A stretch of 64,000 nucleotides of DNA from Candidatus Bathyarchaeota archaeon (GTDB lineage Archaea > Thermoproteota > Bathyarchaeia > 40CM-2-53-6): NCBI GenBank assembly GCA_005888735.1, contig VBBN01000037.1, positions 34,495-98,494 of the forward strand, read 5' to 3'. A model generated the notes under the pieces. The model worked only from the letters and a program-made list of their open reading frames with translations, was not told where the DNA came from and made no database searches. A program made the position numbers and the translations under genes. Below, in pieces: positions 9,238-18,602 of this stretch. The first letter of the stretch is position 1. Every line of letters starts with the position of its first letter.

Positions 9238-9620
9238 TCCTTTCTCATCGTAATTAGCGTGCCATCCCGAACGCGGCCAAACAGCTCAAGACCTTCAGTA
9301 ATCCTTCCAAGCAGGTTTACCGGTCCATAAGGCTTCGTAGGCCCGAAGAAGACACAAACAGCGTCACCCATAGGCCAATAGCCAATTGAGCCCACCTCGA
9401 CACTGCTCCGAGGGCTTTCGCCTGATGCTTTGACGGGGACCTGAAAGTAGACCTCTTGCCCGTATATGGCTGCGCGTCCGCTGACTGGAAGCTTTCGCAA
9501 CAAAGAGTCAGCGGTTCGAGGAGAAGAGAACCTGAACAATTCTCCTTTCGCTTCCCCGAGGCTCTCGATAACGAAGGCCACTTTCGGCCGTGATATTTCC
9601 GCGGCTGCCTTGGTTGACAT
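9234..9620 (-). CDS. Cyclophilin-like fold protein (DUF369/COG2164 type)
   Basis: About 128 residues from ATG 9620 (an upstream start at 9644 is possible but runs into the divergent promoter). The conserved features are AAIYGQEVYFQVPVKASGE, VEVGSIGYWPMGDAVCVFFG and PVNLLGRITEG, matching the archaeal/Thermotoga cyclophilin-like family whose structure resembles peptidyl-prolyl isomerases. The function is not established. It overlaps the S25e stop tail to tail. Confidence 0.8.
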   Translation of the reverse strand: MSTKAAAEISRPKVAFVIESLGEAKGELFRFSSPRTADSLLRKLPVSGRAAIYGQEVYFQVPVKASGESPRSSVEVGSIGYWPMGDAVCVFFGPTKPYGPVNLLGRITEGLELFGRVRDGTLITMRKD

Positions 9621-9644
9621 GCAAAACATTGGGGATTCGCCCAA

Positions 9645-9653
9645 TCTATATAA
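9645..9653 (+). promoter_or_regulatory. TATA box of the cDPG synthetase-like gene
   Basis: TCTATATAA at about 9645-9653 lies 42-50 bases before GTG 9695. Transcription would begin near 9670-9675. This argues against the ATG at 9653, which overlaps the element itself. Confidence 0.55.
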
Positions 9654-9694
9654 TGGACATAGAACCCCCAGCGCGTTCAGAGTCGGAAGAACGA

Positions 9695-11008
9695 GTGAAA
9701 CGTGTAATGATCCTCGGCGCGGCCGGCAGAGACTTTCACAACTTCAACACTGTATACAAGGATTCAAAGGATCATACTGTCGTTGCTTTCACAGCAGCGC
9801 AAATACCGGGAATAGCAAATAGAACTTTTCCAGCCGACCTCGCCGGGCCTCAGTATCCCCACGGCATTCCGATTTTTCCCGAAGACCAACTTCCAAGCCT
9901 AATCCGTCAACATCATGCGGATTTGGTTGTTCTCTCATACAGCGACCTCTCGTATCAAGAGGTTGTACACAAGGCTTCGATCGCTCTTGCCGCAGGAGCA
10001 GACTTCGAGCTGCTCGGCCCAAAGAGCACGATGCTCCATTCTCGCCTCCCAGTTGTATCAGTGGGAGCGATTAGGACAGGCGCGGGAAAGAGCACTGTCT
10101 CCCGAAAGGTCTCAGAAATTCTGCGTCATCATGGAAAACGCGTAGCAATCATTCGACATCCGATGCCGTACGGTGACCTGGCAAAGGAAGCCGTCCAGAG
10201 GTTTGCCACCACCCAAGACTTGGATAGGAATGAGTGTTCCATTGAAGAGCGGGAGGAGTACGACCCCCATATTGCGAACGGTTTCGTAGTTTTCGCGGGT
10301 ATCGACTACCAAAGGATTTTGGACCTTGCCGAGAAGGAGGCCGACATAATTCTCTGGGATGGTGGCAACAACGACATTCCATTCATCAAACCGAACGTGC
10401 ACTTTGCTGTTCTGGATCCCTTCCGTCCGGGACACGAGCTCAACCATTATCCCAGTGAGGTTAACGTTCTGATTGCAGATGCCGCCGTTATAAACAAGGT
10501 CAACACCGCGGACCCAAAAAACGTCGAGCTCGTCGAGTCGAACCTAAGACAACTAAACCCGAAAGCGACAGTCATCAAAGCCGCATCTGAAATAACCCTC
10601 GACAAGCCAAACTTGGTCAAAGGTCAAAGAGTGCTTGTCATTGAGGATGGGCCAACTGTTACTCATGGAGACATGCCGTACGGAGTTGGCTTTATCGCCG
10701 CAAAACAATTCCATGCATCTGAAATTGTAGACCCTCGAAGACACGCAGTCGGAATCATCAAAGAAACCTACGCCAAGTATCCACATCTCACTCAAGTCCT
10801 GCCAACTATGGGCTACGGGGAACAGCAAATACACGATCTAGAGAAAAGTATCGCAGGAGTTGACTGTGACACGATCATGATCGCGACACCCGCCGATATC
10901 AGGCACCTAGTAAAGCTCCCGAAGCCAACAGTGAGAGTCACCTATGAGCTCAAAGAAATGCCCGGACCAAGTATCGAGACGGTTCTTCAGAAAGCGACGA
11001 TAATCTAG
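9695..11008 (+). CDS. Cyclic 2,3-diphosphoglycerate synthetase-like GTPase
   Basis: About 437 residues from GTG 9695, starting KRVMILGAAGRDFHNFNTVY as family members do. The protein combines an N-terminal Rossmann-like part, a P-loop (VGAIRTGAGKSTVSRKV), a second block with DIILWDGGNNDIPF, VIEDGPTVTHGDMPYGVGFI and a C-terminal IMIATPADIRHLVKLPKPTV. Relatives make cyclic 2,3-diphosphoglycerate, a compatible solute of thermophilic methanogens, but many archaeal homologues have no tested role. The in-frame ATG 9653 would sit on the TATA box. Confidence 0.85.
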   Translation: MKRVMILGAAGRDFHNFNTVYKDSKDHTVVAFTAAQIPGIANRTFPADLAGPQYPHGIPIFPEDQLPSLIRQHHADLVVLSYSDLSYQEVVHKASIALAAGADFELLGPKSTMLHSRLPVVSVGAIRTGAGKSTVSRKVSEILRHHGKRVAIIRHPMPYGDLAKEAVQRFATTQDLDRNECSIEEREEYDPHIANGFVVFAGIDYQRILDLAEKEADIILWDGGNNDIPFIKPNVHFAVLDPFRPGHELNHYPSEVNVLIADAAVINKVNTADPKNVELVESNLRQLNPKATVIKAASEITLDKPNLVKGQRVLVIEDGPTVTHGDMPYGVGFIAAKQFHASEIVDPRRHAVGIIKETYAKYPHLTQVLPTMGYGEQQIHDLEKSIAGVDCDTIMIATPADIRHLVKLPKPTVRVTYELKEMPGPSIETVLQKATII

Positions 11009-11013
11009 ATGAC

Positions 11014-12135
11014 TCATGCAATTGTCTTTCTGAGCGTTTCAGACACATATTCTATGTCCGATTCGGAAAGCTTTGGATGAACGGGCAGGGAGAAGACTTG
11101 ACGGGACGCTTTCTCCGTCTCAGGGAGCCTCCCTCTCCGAGAAACGTTACCGTCACGGTAGTATGGAGTGCTGTGAACAGGCGTGGCGTAGTAGACAGCT
11201 GATTCGATGTTCTTGTTCCAGAGCCGGTCGACAATCTTGTTTCGTTTCGCTGCGTTCACGCCTCTGAGTCTAACAGTGTACAAGTACCAGCTATGACTGC
11301 GGCCGTCAGGTTCATGTGGAAGAAACAGCTTGCCGGACATGCTTAGCCTCTCGGTGGCAATCTCTGCGTTTCGACGCCTCTTCTCCAAGAAAGCAGGTAG
11401 TTTCTTCAACTGGGCGAAGCCGATTGCTGCCGCCATCTCGGTGATGTGATAATTGGTTCCAAGTCTAACTGTCCAATAGGGTCGCTGCTCCCCCTGGGAT
11501 CGGATCATCCGTAGAGCCTGGGCGTATGAGTCATCATTCGTGGTGACCATGCCCCCCTCTCCTGTCGTCAAGTTCTTGCCCGCGTAGAAACTGAAGCAGG
11601 TCATGTCTGCGATTGAGCCGACCCGCTTGCCGTTGAACTGTGCGCCGTGGGCTTGGGCGGCGTCTTCGATTACCGCGATTCCTTTTTCCCTTGCGAAGTC
11701 CATCATTGATGAAATGTCGGCTGGGAGCCCATACATGTCGGTCGGGATTACAGCTTTGGTCTTTCGTGTCAAAGCCTCCTCCACACTGTCCAGGCGCATG
11801 CAGTAGCTGTCTTTGTCAATGTCTGCAAACACTGGAGTTGCTCCTGTGAGGACCACCGCATTGGCGGCCCCGACAAAGGTGAATGATGGAATGATGACCT
11901 CGTCTCCAACGCTCACATCGGCGGCCAAGAGTGCTGCGTGTAGAGCTGCTGTGCCATTGACAACTGCTATGGCGTGTTTAGCGCCGACGAACTTAGCGAA
12001 GCTCCTTTCGAACTCTAGGACCCTTGGTCCCATACCGCTTTTGTCAGTGAGCACTCCGCTTCGAAGAACGTCCACGACCGAGTCGATTTCTTCCTTTCCG
12101 AGAAAAGGTTGGTTGATTCTGATGAGTTCGCGCAA
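11014..12135 (-). CDS. DegT/DnrJ/EryC1 family aminotransferase
   Basis: A 373-residue PLP enzyme of the sugar aminotransferase family, usually making amino sugars for glycans or surface polysaccharides. It starts INQPFLGKEEIDSVVDVLRS and has VNGTAALHAALLAADV, VIEDAAQAHGAQFNGKRVG and FSFYAGKNLTTGEGGMV, where the lysine of GKN holds PLP. The C-terminal part contains RSHSWYLYTVRLRG. It stands alone between convergent and divergent neighbours. No nucleotide-sugar genes are adjacent, so the substrate is unknown. Confidence 0.92.
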   Translation of the reverse strand: MRELIRINQPFLGKEEIDSVVDVLRSGVLTDKSGMGPRVLEFERSFAKFVGAKHAIAVVNGTAALHAALLAADVSVGDEVIIPSFTFVGAANAVVLTGATPVFADIDKDSYCMRLDSVEEALTRKTKAVIPTDMYGLPADISSMMDFAREKGIAVIEDAAQAHGAQFNGKRVGSIADMTCFSFYAGKNLTTGEGGMVTTNDDSYAQALRMIRSQGEQRPYWTVRLGTNYHITEMAAAIGFAQLKKLPAFLEKRRRNAEIATERLSMSGKLFLPHEPDGRSHSWYLYTVRLRGVNAAKRNKIVDRLWNKNIESAVYYATPVHSTPYYRDGNVSRRGRLPETEKASRQVFSLPVHPKLSESDIEYVSETLRKTIA

Positions 12136-12516
12136 CTCGACCTGTTAACTCCACTGCCCCCCGTGCTTTCTCGGTTCCGCTAAAAGAGTATGCCCAGCTG
12201 TAACCAAACTTAGATGATGTCAGGCAGGGGAGAGGCCCAACGCTGTAGAAATTGCTATACTGCATCGAGACGATTGTCGCATCTGGGGTGTCTGATTTCT
12301 TGAGTTACTCGATTTTATCCGTGAAACGATACAACGCTGAGCCTCCTGACATATGAAACGCGTCAGACATCTATTTCGGTCAGCAAATCGTGAAGCGAAA
12401 TCGCACGCCTGAAAGGGCTGAAATCGACGAAATTGGGCTCAGAATCGTAGTTTCGGACGCACTGTTACCCGAAGATTGATTTTCCCCGAGTTTCAAAGCT
12501 CTTGGGCTCAAATAAG
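12136..12516. other. Intergenic stretch without a gene
   Basis: About 380 bases between the divergent aminotransferase and thermosome genes. No convincing ORF or RNA gene was seen. It must hold both promoters; only the thermosome TATA box at its right end is clear. Confidence 0.5.
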
Positions 12517-12524
12517 ATTTATAT
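12517..12524 (+). promoter_or_regulatory. TATA box of the thermosome gene
   Basis: TTTATATT centred near 12520, preceded by A-rich sequence. It is 24 bases before ATG 12544, the classical archaeal TATA-to-start distance. Confidence 0.65.
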
Positions 12525-12543
12525 TGCGCACAATTTTTGTTCC

Positions 12544-14229
12544 ATGTTAATCGTAAAAGGTTGGTTGAGTTTGTCATTCGAATTGAACGGGCAGCAAGTA
12601 ATCATTCTGAAGGAAGGAACCTCCAGGAATAAGGGACGAGACGCTTTCAAGGCCAATGTGATGGCGGCTAAGATAATTTCAGAATCTGTCAGGTCCTCTA
12701 TCGGTCCTAAGGGAATGGACAAGATGCTTGTTGATGGATTTGGCGATGTCACCATAACAAACGATGGCGCTACGATTCTAGACGAGATGGAGGTTCAACA
12801 CCCTGCGGCAAAAATGCTTGTTGAGGTTGCCAAGACTCAGGATGATGAAGTTGGAGATGGGACGACAACTGTTGTCGTCGTTGCTGGAGAATTGTTAAAG
12901 AAAGCGGAGGAGTTGGTCGACCAGAATATTCATCCCACGGTGATAGTTGACGGTTACCGGATCGCTTCTGCTCGTGCACTGGAGATTCTGGACGAGATCG
13001 CGATAAAAGTGGACTCAAACGATAAGGCTACGCTTCGAAGGATCGCCGAGGTCTCGCTGGCAAGTAAGATTCTCGCGGACCAGAAGGAAACAATGTCAGA
13101 GCTAGCGGTGAATGCGATATTACAGGTAGCAGAGAAGACTCCGCAAGGATGGAGAGTAGACATTGACGATGTGAAAGTTGAGAAGAAGCCTGGCGAAGCG
13201 CTCGCTGATACATCTCTGATTAAGGGGATTGTTCTTGACAAGGAGGTCGTCCACCCGGGAATGCCGAAGAGGGTGGAGAATGCAAAGATAGCGCTTGTCG
13301 ACGCTCCACTGGAAGTGGAGAAGACAGAGTTTGAGGCTAAGATCAACATTGAGAACCCTGACCAGATGAAAGCCTTCCTCGATGAGGAAGAGAGCATGCT
13401 GAAGGGAATGGTCGAGAAAGTGTCCAGTTCAGGGGCGAATGTTCTCTTGTGCGAGAAGGGAATCGATGATGTGGCCCAACACTACCTGGCAAAGAAAGGC
13501 ATTCTAGCCGTACGTCGCGTAAAACAGTCTGACATTGAGAAGCTAGTCAAGGCTACCGGTGCAAAGGTGGTAAGCAGCATCGACGAACTGAAGGCTTCAG
13601 ACTTGGGCGAAGCGGGGCTTGTTGAGGAGCGAAAAGTGGCAGATGACAAGATGGTCTTCGTCGAGGGATGCAAGAACCCGAAGGCAGTCACCATACTCGT
13701 CAGAGGTGGTAGTGAGAGGCTTGTGGACGAAGCTGAGAGATCGATTCACGACGCGCTCTGTGTAGTGAGAGACGTTGTCCGAGACCCACGGATCGTCGGC
13801 GGAGGTGGTGCGCCTGAAGCAGAGCTTGCCATGAGGCTGCAGGATTACTCGCAGAAATTGTCAGGCAAGGAACAGCTGGCGGTGATAGCTTTCGCTGACG
13901 CCCTGGAGACCGTACCGATGGCGCTGGCGGAGAACGCTGGACTGGACCCTATCGATATCATGGTCCAGTTGCGTTCCGCTCATGAGAAGGGGCAGCTCTG
14001 GGCTGGGGTGGACGTTGACGAGGGGAAGGTTGCGGACATGAAGGAGAAGGGAATAATCGAACCTCACGGCGTGAAAGTGCAGGTGATCAAGTCAGCAGCT
14101 GAAGCTGCTGGAATGATACTGAAGATTGACGATGTTATAGCGGCGGCCAAGTCGAAGGATATGGCCGGGGGTAAGGGTCCAGGCAAGAGTCCGGAAGAGG
14201 GTGGCGAAGAGGGAAGCAGTGAGTTCTAG
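12544..14229 (+). CDS. Thermosome (group II chaperonin) subunit
   Basis: ATP-dependent folding chaperonin, about 560 residues. It has the motifs [34 protein letters not shown] and [20 protein letters not shown], a helical-protrusion region in the middle, [15 protein letters not shown] and [17 protein letters not shown]. The tail is Gly/Lys/Glu-rich, as usual. ATG 12544 sits at leaderless distance from the TATA box. Homology would instead favour TTG 12583, which begins just before QQVIILKEG, so the first 13 residues are uncertain. rpoK overlaps the 3' end. Confidence 0.95.
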   Translation: MLIVKGWLSLSFELNGQQVIILKEGTSRNKGRDAFKANVMAAKIISESVRSSIGPKGMDKMLVDGFGDVTITNDGATILDEMEVQHPAAKMLVEVAKTQDDEVGDGTTTVVVVAGELLKKAEELVDQNIHPTVIVDGYRIASARALEILDEIAIKVDSNDKATLRRIAEVSLASKILADQKETMSELAVNAILQVAEKTPQGWRVDIDDVKVEKKPGEALADTSLIKGIVLDKEVVHPGMPKRVENAKIALVDAPLEVEKTEFEAKINIENPDQMKAFLDEEESMLKGMVEKVSSSGANVLLCEKGIDDVAQHYLAKKGILAVRRVKQSDIEKLVKATGAKVVSSIDELKASDLGEAGLVEERKVADDKMVFVEGCKNPKAVTILVRGGSERLVDEAERSIHDALCVVRDVVRDPRIVGGGGAPEAELAMRLQDYSQKLSGKEQLAVIAFADALETVPMALAENAGLDPIDIMVQLRSAHEKGQLWAGVDVDEGKVADMKEKGIIEPHGVKVQVIKSAAEAAGMILKIDDVIAAAKSKDMAGGKGPGKSPEEGGEEGSSEF

Positions 14230-14515
14230 GGACTCCGACAGTATTCAGATCGGACCCCCAAAGCTCACACGCTTCGAACGTGCACGAGTCGTCGGCGCCA
14301 GAGCGTTGCAGGTCTCAATGGGTGCTCCGGTATTGCTGGACAATGTCGAGGCTTCGATGTCGCCGATTGATATTGCGCTTTTGGAGTTGGAGGAGGGGGT
14401 TTTGCCAATTAGTATACGGAGGGCGTTGCCGGATGGGACGAGCCAGAACATTCCGTTGAAATGGCTTTTGCAGCCTCAAGCCGGTGAGAGGAAGCCCAAG
14501 AAACGGGAAGAGTAG
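14219..14515 (+). CDS. rpoK: DNA-directed RNA polymerase subunit K
   Basis: Archaeal homologue of Rpb6/omega. About 98 residues from GTG 14219, or 104 from GTG 14201. The diagnostic block is [20 protein letters not shown] followed by APVLL, then a C-terminal region with [15 protein letters not shown]. It overlaps the end of the thermosome gene by 11 or more bases in another frame, which suggests translational coupling. Confidence 0.92.
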   Translation: MSSRDSDSIQIGPPKLTRFERARVVGARALQVSMGAPVLLDNVEASMSPIDIALLELEEGVLPISIRRALPDGTSQNIPLKWLLQPQAGERKPKKREE

Positions 14516-14536
14516 AGCCGTCTAACCTCCGGAAGC

Positions 14537-14776
14537 GTGCTAGCTCTGACCACCCCGGCGGAGGAGCGGTCGGCGTGGAGGACTTCTTTTCTCATCATGC
14601 TCTTCTTCTCGGTACTGGCCGCCCTTCTTGAAGGCCTGAACTTCTTTGGAGTGACCCAGTTTCCCTTATTCACGCTGGAATTTCTGCTGAGTATTGTCTA
14701 CATTCCGACTTGCGTGTTGGCCGTAGGATGGGCCTATTCCAGGGCCAAGGAAACAACAGCTTGTTCAGGCAGTTGA
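14537..14776 (+). CDS. Small membrane protein
   Basis: A 79-residue ORF from GTG 14537 with two hydrophobic segments, about residues 17-36 (LIMLFFSVLAALLEGLNFFG) and 48-67, and a short charged tail. No family is recognised. It lies 21 bases after rpoK and ends just before repeat copy B, so it may be the last gene of the thermosome-rpoK unit. Confidence 0.5.
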   Translation: MLALTTPAEERSAWRTSFLIMLFFSVLAALLEGLNFFGVTQFPLFTLEFLLSIVYIPTCVLAVGWAYSRAKETTACSGS

Positions 14777-14794
14777 AACGGTAGACCTCCCACT

Positions 14795-15020
14795 TTTTGT
14801 GTCTTAAACGGCCGCGTCCGTACCGGTCGTTTTTCACGGGGGTCATTTTTTTGTCCGGCGGGGAGAATGGGCGATTTCGGGCTGACAGGGGCGAGAGTCG
14901 GTAAGTCAGGATTTTGGTAGAGTGGGATCGCTAGCATTTTCCTTCACGCGGTGGAGGCGATCGTTCTGGTCGATGGACAGATCGCGATTCAGGGCGCGTT
15001 TTGGGCGAGTTCCGGGCTTG
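14795..15020 (+). repeat. Dispersed intergenic repeat, copy B (full length)
   Basis: A full copy of the repeat family. The 5' end forms a hairpin: ACGGCCG (about 14808-14814) pairs with CGGTCGT (14824-14830) across a 9-base loop and is followed by a T-run. Then come GGCGGGGAGAATGGGCGATT, GAGTGGGATCGCTAGCATTT, TCCTTCACGCGGTGGAGGCG and GACAGATCGCGATTCAGGGC. The reverse strand has a 67-residue ORF here, but its frame is broken in copy C, so the repeat is not coding. Confidence 0.88.
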
Positions 15021-15060
15021 GAGGAACGGTAGTCTTTCTTTACTGGTCTTGTCTCTCGAG

Positions 15061-15110
15061 ACACCCACACGACTAGAATTTTTTTCTAGAGGGGTCTGCT
15101 GTCCGGGTGT
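15061..15110. other. Nested inverted repeat with T-rich loop
   Basis: Outer arms ACACCC (15061-15066) and GGGTGT (15105-15110) enclose a perfect inner stem CTAGAA (15073-15078) / TTCTAG (15084-15089) with a five-T loop. It lies between repeat B and the 3' end of rimI on the opposite strand. It could terminate transcripts from either side. Apart from this and the repeat, the gap 14777-15280 holds nothing recognisable. Confidence 0.35.
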
Positions 15111-15280
15111 GATTCTGAGCTTGTTTCCCGCTGATCAGCCGACTATGGGCTTGTTGAATGTTTTAGGACCCACACGTATTCCCCTAGAGTTAGCTGTGAA
15201 ATGAGCGGGTCTGAAAATCTCGAGCTTGTTTTTCCGATCGGGCTTGATTCTGGACGATTCTCCCAGTTGTGTCGCGTACT

Positions 15281-15787
15281 TTAGGGCGAGTGAGGTCCGA
15301 TGGACAAGGGGAGCTTGCTACTCATGAGATATGCGTCGGCCCCGTCATGGTAGTAGTGTGAAACTACTCGAATGGTGTCAAAGTTCAGTTGCTTGTATAG
15401 AGCGACGGCTTCCTCATTCCCTGTTCTAACCTCAAGGAAGCATTCTTCGGCTCCGTGCAGCTCCAGTGCTTTCAGCGACGAGACAACCAGCTCGCGCCCG
15501 ATTCCGTGTCGACGCTGATCGGGTACAACTGCGACAGAGACGATGTGCCCCTTGCGGAGCATTCTGAAACGGCGGACATCAGAGAAGCCGAACTCGAGAC
15601 GGCACATGATGTAGCCGACAACCTTCCGGTCGACCTCGGCGACGATAAACGCCTCGGGACAGCTCTTGTAAACTTCCATGAAAAAGTAAGGGCTGTAGTT
15701 TTCAGGCAAACAGACCCGGTTGATCTCGATTACGAGAGCAAGGTCATCTGGCCGAAATGGCCGTAAGAGGTAGGGTGCCTCCAGCAA
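15281..15787 (-). CDS. rimI: N-terminal acetyltransferase, RimI/Ard1 family (first copy)
   Basis: A 168-residue GNAT enzyme. It begins YLLRPFRPDDLALVIEINRV, continues with LPENYSPYFFMEVYKSCPEA and has the acetyl-CoA loop QRRHGIGREL and FLEVRTGNEEAVALYKQLNF. Archaeal members acetylate protein N-termini after methionine removal. A second, shorter GNAT gene at 27771 shares the architecture, so the two may differ in substrate. It diverges from the site-2 protease gene. Confidence 0.88.
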   Translation of the reverse strand: MLEAPYLLRPFRPDDLALVIEINRVCLPENYSPYFFMEVYKSCPEAFIVAEVDRKVVGYIMCRLEFGFSDVRRFRMLRKGHIVSVAVVPDQRRHGIGRELVVSSLKALELHGAEECFLEVRTGNEEAVALYKQLNFDTIRVVSHYYHDGADAYLMSSKLPLSIGPHSP

Positions 15788-15920
15788 CTCGAGCCCTTGC
15801 CAAGAAGCAGGAATCCACTAGTGTATAATATCTTCTCGCCGGTCTCAAGATGATTTACGATGTGACAACACGTTTAAATTGGCAATAAAGGCTCGCGAGC
15901 CGCAAACGGCGTCCGACAAA

Positions 15921-17042
15921 ATGAGCGACTCTCCACCGATAGCGACGCCTCCAGCGCCGACTCCGCAACCGGTCACGCAAACAACATTCACAGTCTACAC
16001 CGGCCCGCCTCTCGACACGATACGTTCGCTGGTCGCCTCACAGTTCCAGGTAAAAGACGCGTTTCTCGACCGCCGCGGAACCTCCGAGGGAGAAGTTCAA
16101 GATGATTTTAGGCGATCTTGGGAAACAAGGCCTTATCGCAGCACTTCGAGGTACTGGCGACACTCTAACCCTGAAGGTTTTCCAGAAGCCGCACCTGAAG
16201 CCACCTCGGCGAGAAATTAATCTTGGACTTTTCTTTGCTACTGTCGCGACAGTATTCGTGGCAGGCTATCTCATCTGGATGGCTCAAGCCCAGAGCACGA
16301 TAACCCAGCTATTCGAACCTACAGCCAATCCATTCGTTAAGGCAGGAATGTTTGCCACCGGGCTTCTCTCGATTATTGGCTTGCACGAGTTCGGGCACAA
16401 GTCGGCGGCGATACATCACAAAATGGATGCGACGCTTCCATACTTCATTCCGGGTCCGCCCCCGATCGGAACGTTTGGGGCTCTGATCTCCCTTCGAGGA
16501 CCCCCGGCTAATAGGGACCAGTTATTCGACTTGGGCCTGAGTGGCCCGGTGATCGGGTTCATTGTGACTATTATTGTCGGAATACTGCAAGTGCCAACGG
16601 AGGCTCGGCGATCGACTTCTCCTCATGGCCATCTCAGCCACTGATCCTTATCCTTACATCGTTTCTAGGCGGGGTCCTTCGACCGGGAACAAACGGCTCG
16701 ATACTTCTGGACGGACAGCTGCTCTTCGCAGCCCAAATCGGTTCTTTGCTCACCTTCCTGAACATTGTGCCCGCGTGGCAACTGGACGGTGGACACATTT
16801 CCAGAGCTGTATTTGGGCAGAGCGGCCACAGATTCGCAACCGTCATCGGTCTAATACTCCTCCTCGCCGCGGGATACTGGACGTTTGCCATACTGGTCCT
16901 CATCATGATGAGCTTTTCTCGACGCGGGTTCGCCGGAGTAGAACCGCTTGACGATGTGAGCTCGGTGAGCAACTTGAGAAAGGTGGTCTACCTTCTTTCG
17001 CTTGTGATGCTCGTTCTCACTTTTGCGTTTTCTCCGTTGTAA
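15921..17042 (+). pseudogene. Site-2 protease (peptidase M50), two frameshifts
   Basis: Intramembrane zinc metalloprotease, spread over three frames. Frame one (ATG 15921) gives a proline-rich start and the N-terminal domain to about 16098. Frame two (16102-16600) has membrane segments and the zinc motif HEFGHKSAAIHHK, followed by PYFIPGPPPIGTFGAL. Frame three (about 16600-17042) has AIDFSSWPSQPLILILTSFL, the third-ligand motif NIVPAWQLDGGH and three more hydrophobic segments. Both active-site motifs are intact, and the combined length of about 375 residues suits the family. The two single-base shifts are real inactivation or consensus errors. A TATA-like GTTTAAAT lies near 15871. Confidence 0.82.
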
Positions 17043-17053
17043 GAGACTACGCA

Positions 17054-17761
17054 TTGACGACCAGAGAGGTTGTGGCCCGGGTCCTAGTCGAGACGTTGAA
17101 GCTGACTCGGAACGCGGAAACGGTTAAGCTCAACAGCGTTGCGGTAAAGGCTCGAGTCTCACAGGAGACTGTTGTCAACGTGCTATCTGACATCCTTCAG
17201 ACCGTTGATCATCCTCTGGTTCGAATCTCGCGCCGAGACCATTTTCGAATTGCGATGCTTGCTGCAGAAAGTGGATGGTTGGACTCCACGGCTGTGGGGC
17301 TTTCCTGGCAGGAATTCGAACAATTCGCAGAAGAGTGTCTTCGGCTGGCAGGGTTTGAGACTAAACGGAACGTGAGGGTCAAGGACCAGAAGAGATTCTG
17401 GCAAATAGATGTCGTAGGGACGAGGTCACGCCTTGTGTTGTCCATTGACTGCAAGCACTGGAAACCACCCAACTACCCATCGAAGTTCAAACAAGCATCA
17501 GCACACCAAAAGACTGCCACCACGAAGCTTCTTTCCCAGAAAGAGCACGGTACAGAGAACGTGATCGGGCTGCCGGTCATCCTGACTCTTCACGATCCTC
17601 ACCTCGACATCGTTGACGGGACTGTGATGCTGCCTATCCGAAAACTACCCGACTTTTTGTCCAATATTACTCCCTTCGCACAAGGCCTCCCGTTCCTCTA
17701 CGGAGGAACGGACAAGATGGAAAACCCTATCAAAGCAGCGTCCTTGACACTTGGAGATTGA
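17054..17761 (+). CDS. Mrr-like PD-(D/E)XK nuclease with N-terminal helix-turn-helix
   Basis: A 235-residue protein from TTG 17054. Residues 1-60 look like a winged helix (VKARVSQETVVNVLSDILQ). Residues 90-170 match the Mrr-type restriction endonuclease fold: FEQFAEECLRLAGFETKRNV, then QIDVVGTRSRLVLSIDCKHW, where D and the DCK pair form the catalytic D-x(n)-D-x-K. Such archaeal proteins are usually standalone and unassigned; no methyltransferase or specificity subunit is adjacent. It lies 11 bases after the protease gene. Confidence 0.75.
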   Translation: MTTREVVARVLVETLKLTRNAETVKLNSVAVKARVSQETVVNVLSDILQTVDHPLVRISRRDHFRIAMLAAESGWLDSTAVGLSWQEFEQFAEECLRLAGFETKRNVRVKDQKRFWQIDVVGTRSRLVLSIDCKHWKPPNYPSKFKQASAHQKTATTKLLSQKEHGTENVIGLPVILTLHDPHLDIVDGTVMLPIRKLPDFLSNITPFAQGLPFLYGGTDKMENPIKAASLTLGD

Positions 17762-17762
17762 G

Positions 17763-18602
17763 TTGAAACTCGCTGTGATAGGCGCGGGAACCATGGGTTC
17801 CGGGATCGCCTATGCCTCGGCCAGCTCGGGCCATGATGTGTTTGTTGTTGAGCAGGACCAGAAGCTCTTGGACCAAGGAATGAAGAGAATTAACGACTAT
17901 ATTGAACGAGGGGTCAAGAAGGGACAGCTCGACAAGAGCCGGGCCGAAGCCCTACGAACCAGCATCAAAGGAACGGTGGACTTTGCAAAGGCCTGCAAGA
18001 ACGCGGAAATTGTGGTAGAGGCGGTGTTCGAAGACCCAAGAGTGAAAGAACAGGTCTTCATTATCCTTGACAGGACCTGCCCGCCTAGGACAATCATCGC
18101 CTCGAATACTTCCTCTATCAGCATTACGAAGCTGGCTTCTGCGACACGACGCCCGGACAAAGTTCTTGGGCTTCACTTTTTCAATCCAGTCCCAACAATG
18201 AAGCTAGTCGAGCTCATCAAAGGAGACAGAACATCAGAGGAGACCGTAATCACCGCTTCGAAGTTTGTGCAGAGCCTCGGGAAGACCGTGGTTCAATCAG
18301 CTGATAAGACGGGCTTCATAGTAAACAGAGCGTTGATGCCGTTTCTAAACGAGGCAATCAAGCTCTTAGATGAAAAGGTCGCCACTCCGGAGGACATTGA
18401 CAATGCCTTCCTCCTTGGGACGAACCATCCCATGGGACCGCTCCACCTCGCTGATTTTATAGGCCTCGACGTGGTTCTTTCAACCTTGAGGGTGTTGGAG
18501 ACGGAGTACGGGTCTTGTTTCAGCCCTGCAGGCACATTGGTGAGACTAGTCGGGGAGGGCAAATTAGGTCGTAAGACAGGGAGCGGATTCTATGGATACT
18601 GA
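17763..18602 (+). CDS. 3-hydroxyacyl-CoA (3-hydroxybutyryl-CoA) dehydrogenase
   Basis: About 279 residues from TTG 17763, NAD-dependent. The Rossmann motif is AVIGAGTMGSGIAYASASSG. Then come VEAVFEDPRVKEQVF, IIASNTSSISITKLA and GLHFFNPVPTMKLVELIKG, with the catalytic His in LHFFNP, followed by the C-terminal dimerisation domain with GTNHPMGPLHLADFIGLD. It acts in beta-oxidation or in a CoA-dependent carbon-fixation or butyrate route. The gene starts 1 base after the nuclease stop and overlaps the B12-binding gene by 11 bases, so the two are likely cotranscribed. Confidence 0.93.
   Translation: MKLAVIGAGTMGSGIAYASASSGHDVFVVEQDQKLLDQGMKRINDYIERGVKKGQLDKSRAEALRTSIKGTVDFAKACKNAEIVVEAVFEDPRVKEQVFIILDRTCPPRTIIASNTSSISITKLASATRRPDKVLGLHFFNPVPTMKLVELIKGDRTSEETVITASKFVQSLGKTVVQSADKTGFIVNRALMPFLNEAIKLLDEKVATPEDIDNAFLLGTNHPMGPLHLADFIGLDVVLSTLRVLETEYGSCFSPAGTLVRLVGEGKLGRKTGSGFYGY

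Noticed and set aside
14734..14937. A 67-residue minus-strand protein encoded by the dispersed repeat
   Set aside because: The frame is partly shared by copies B and D but is stopped early in copy C and altered in copy A, so a coding role is unlikely.
15061..15110. Insertion-sequence terminal inverted repeats
   Set aside because: The arms are only 50 bases apart with no coding capacity between them. A terminator-like hairpin is the simpler reading.
17215..17235. tRNA-like T-arm (TGGTTCGAATCTCGC)
   Set aside because: It lies inside the Mrr-like coding region and has no other tRNA arms; it is a chance match.
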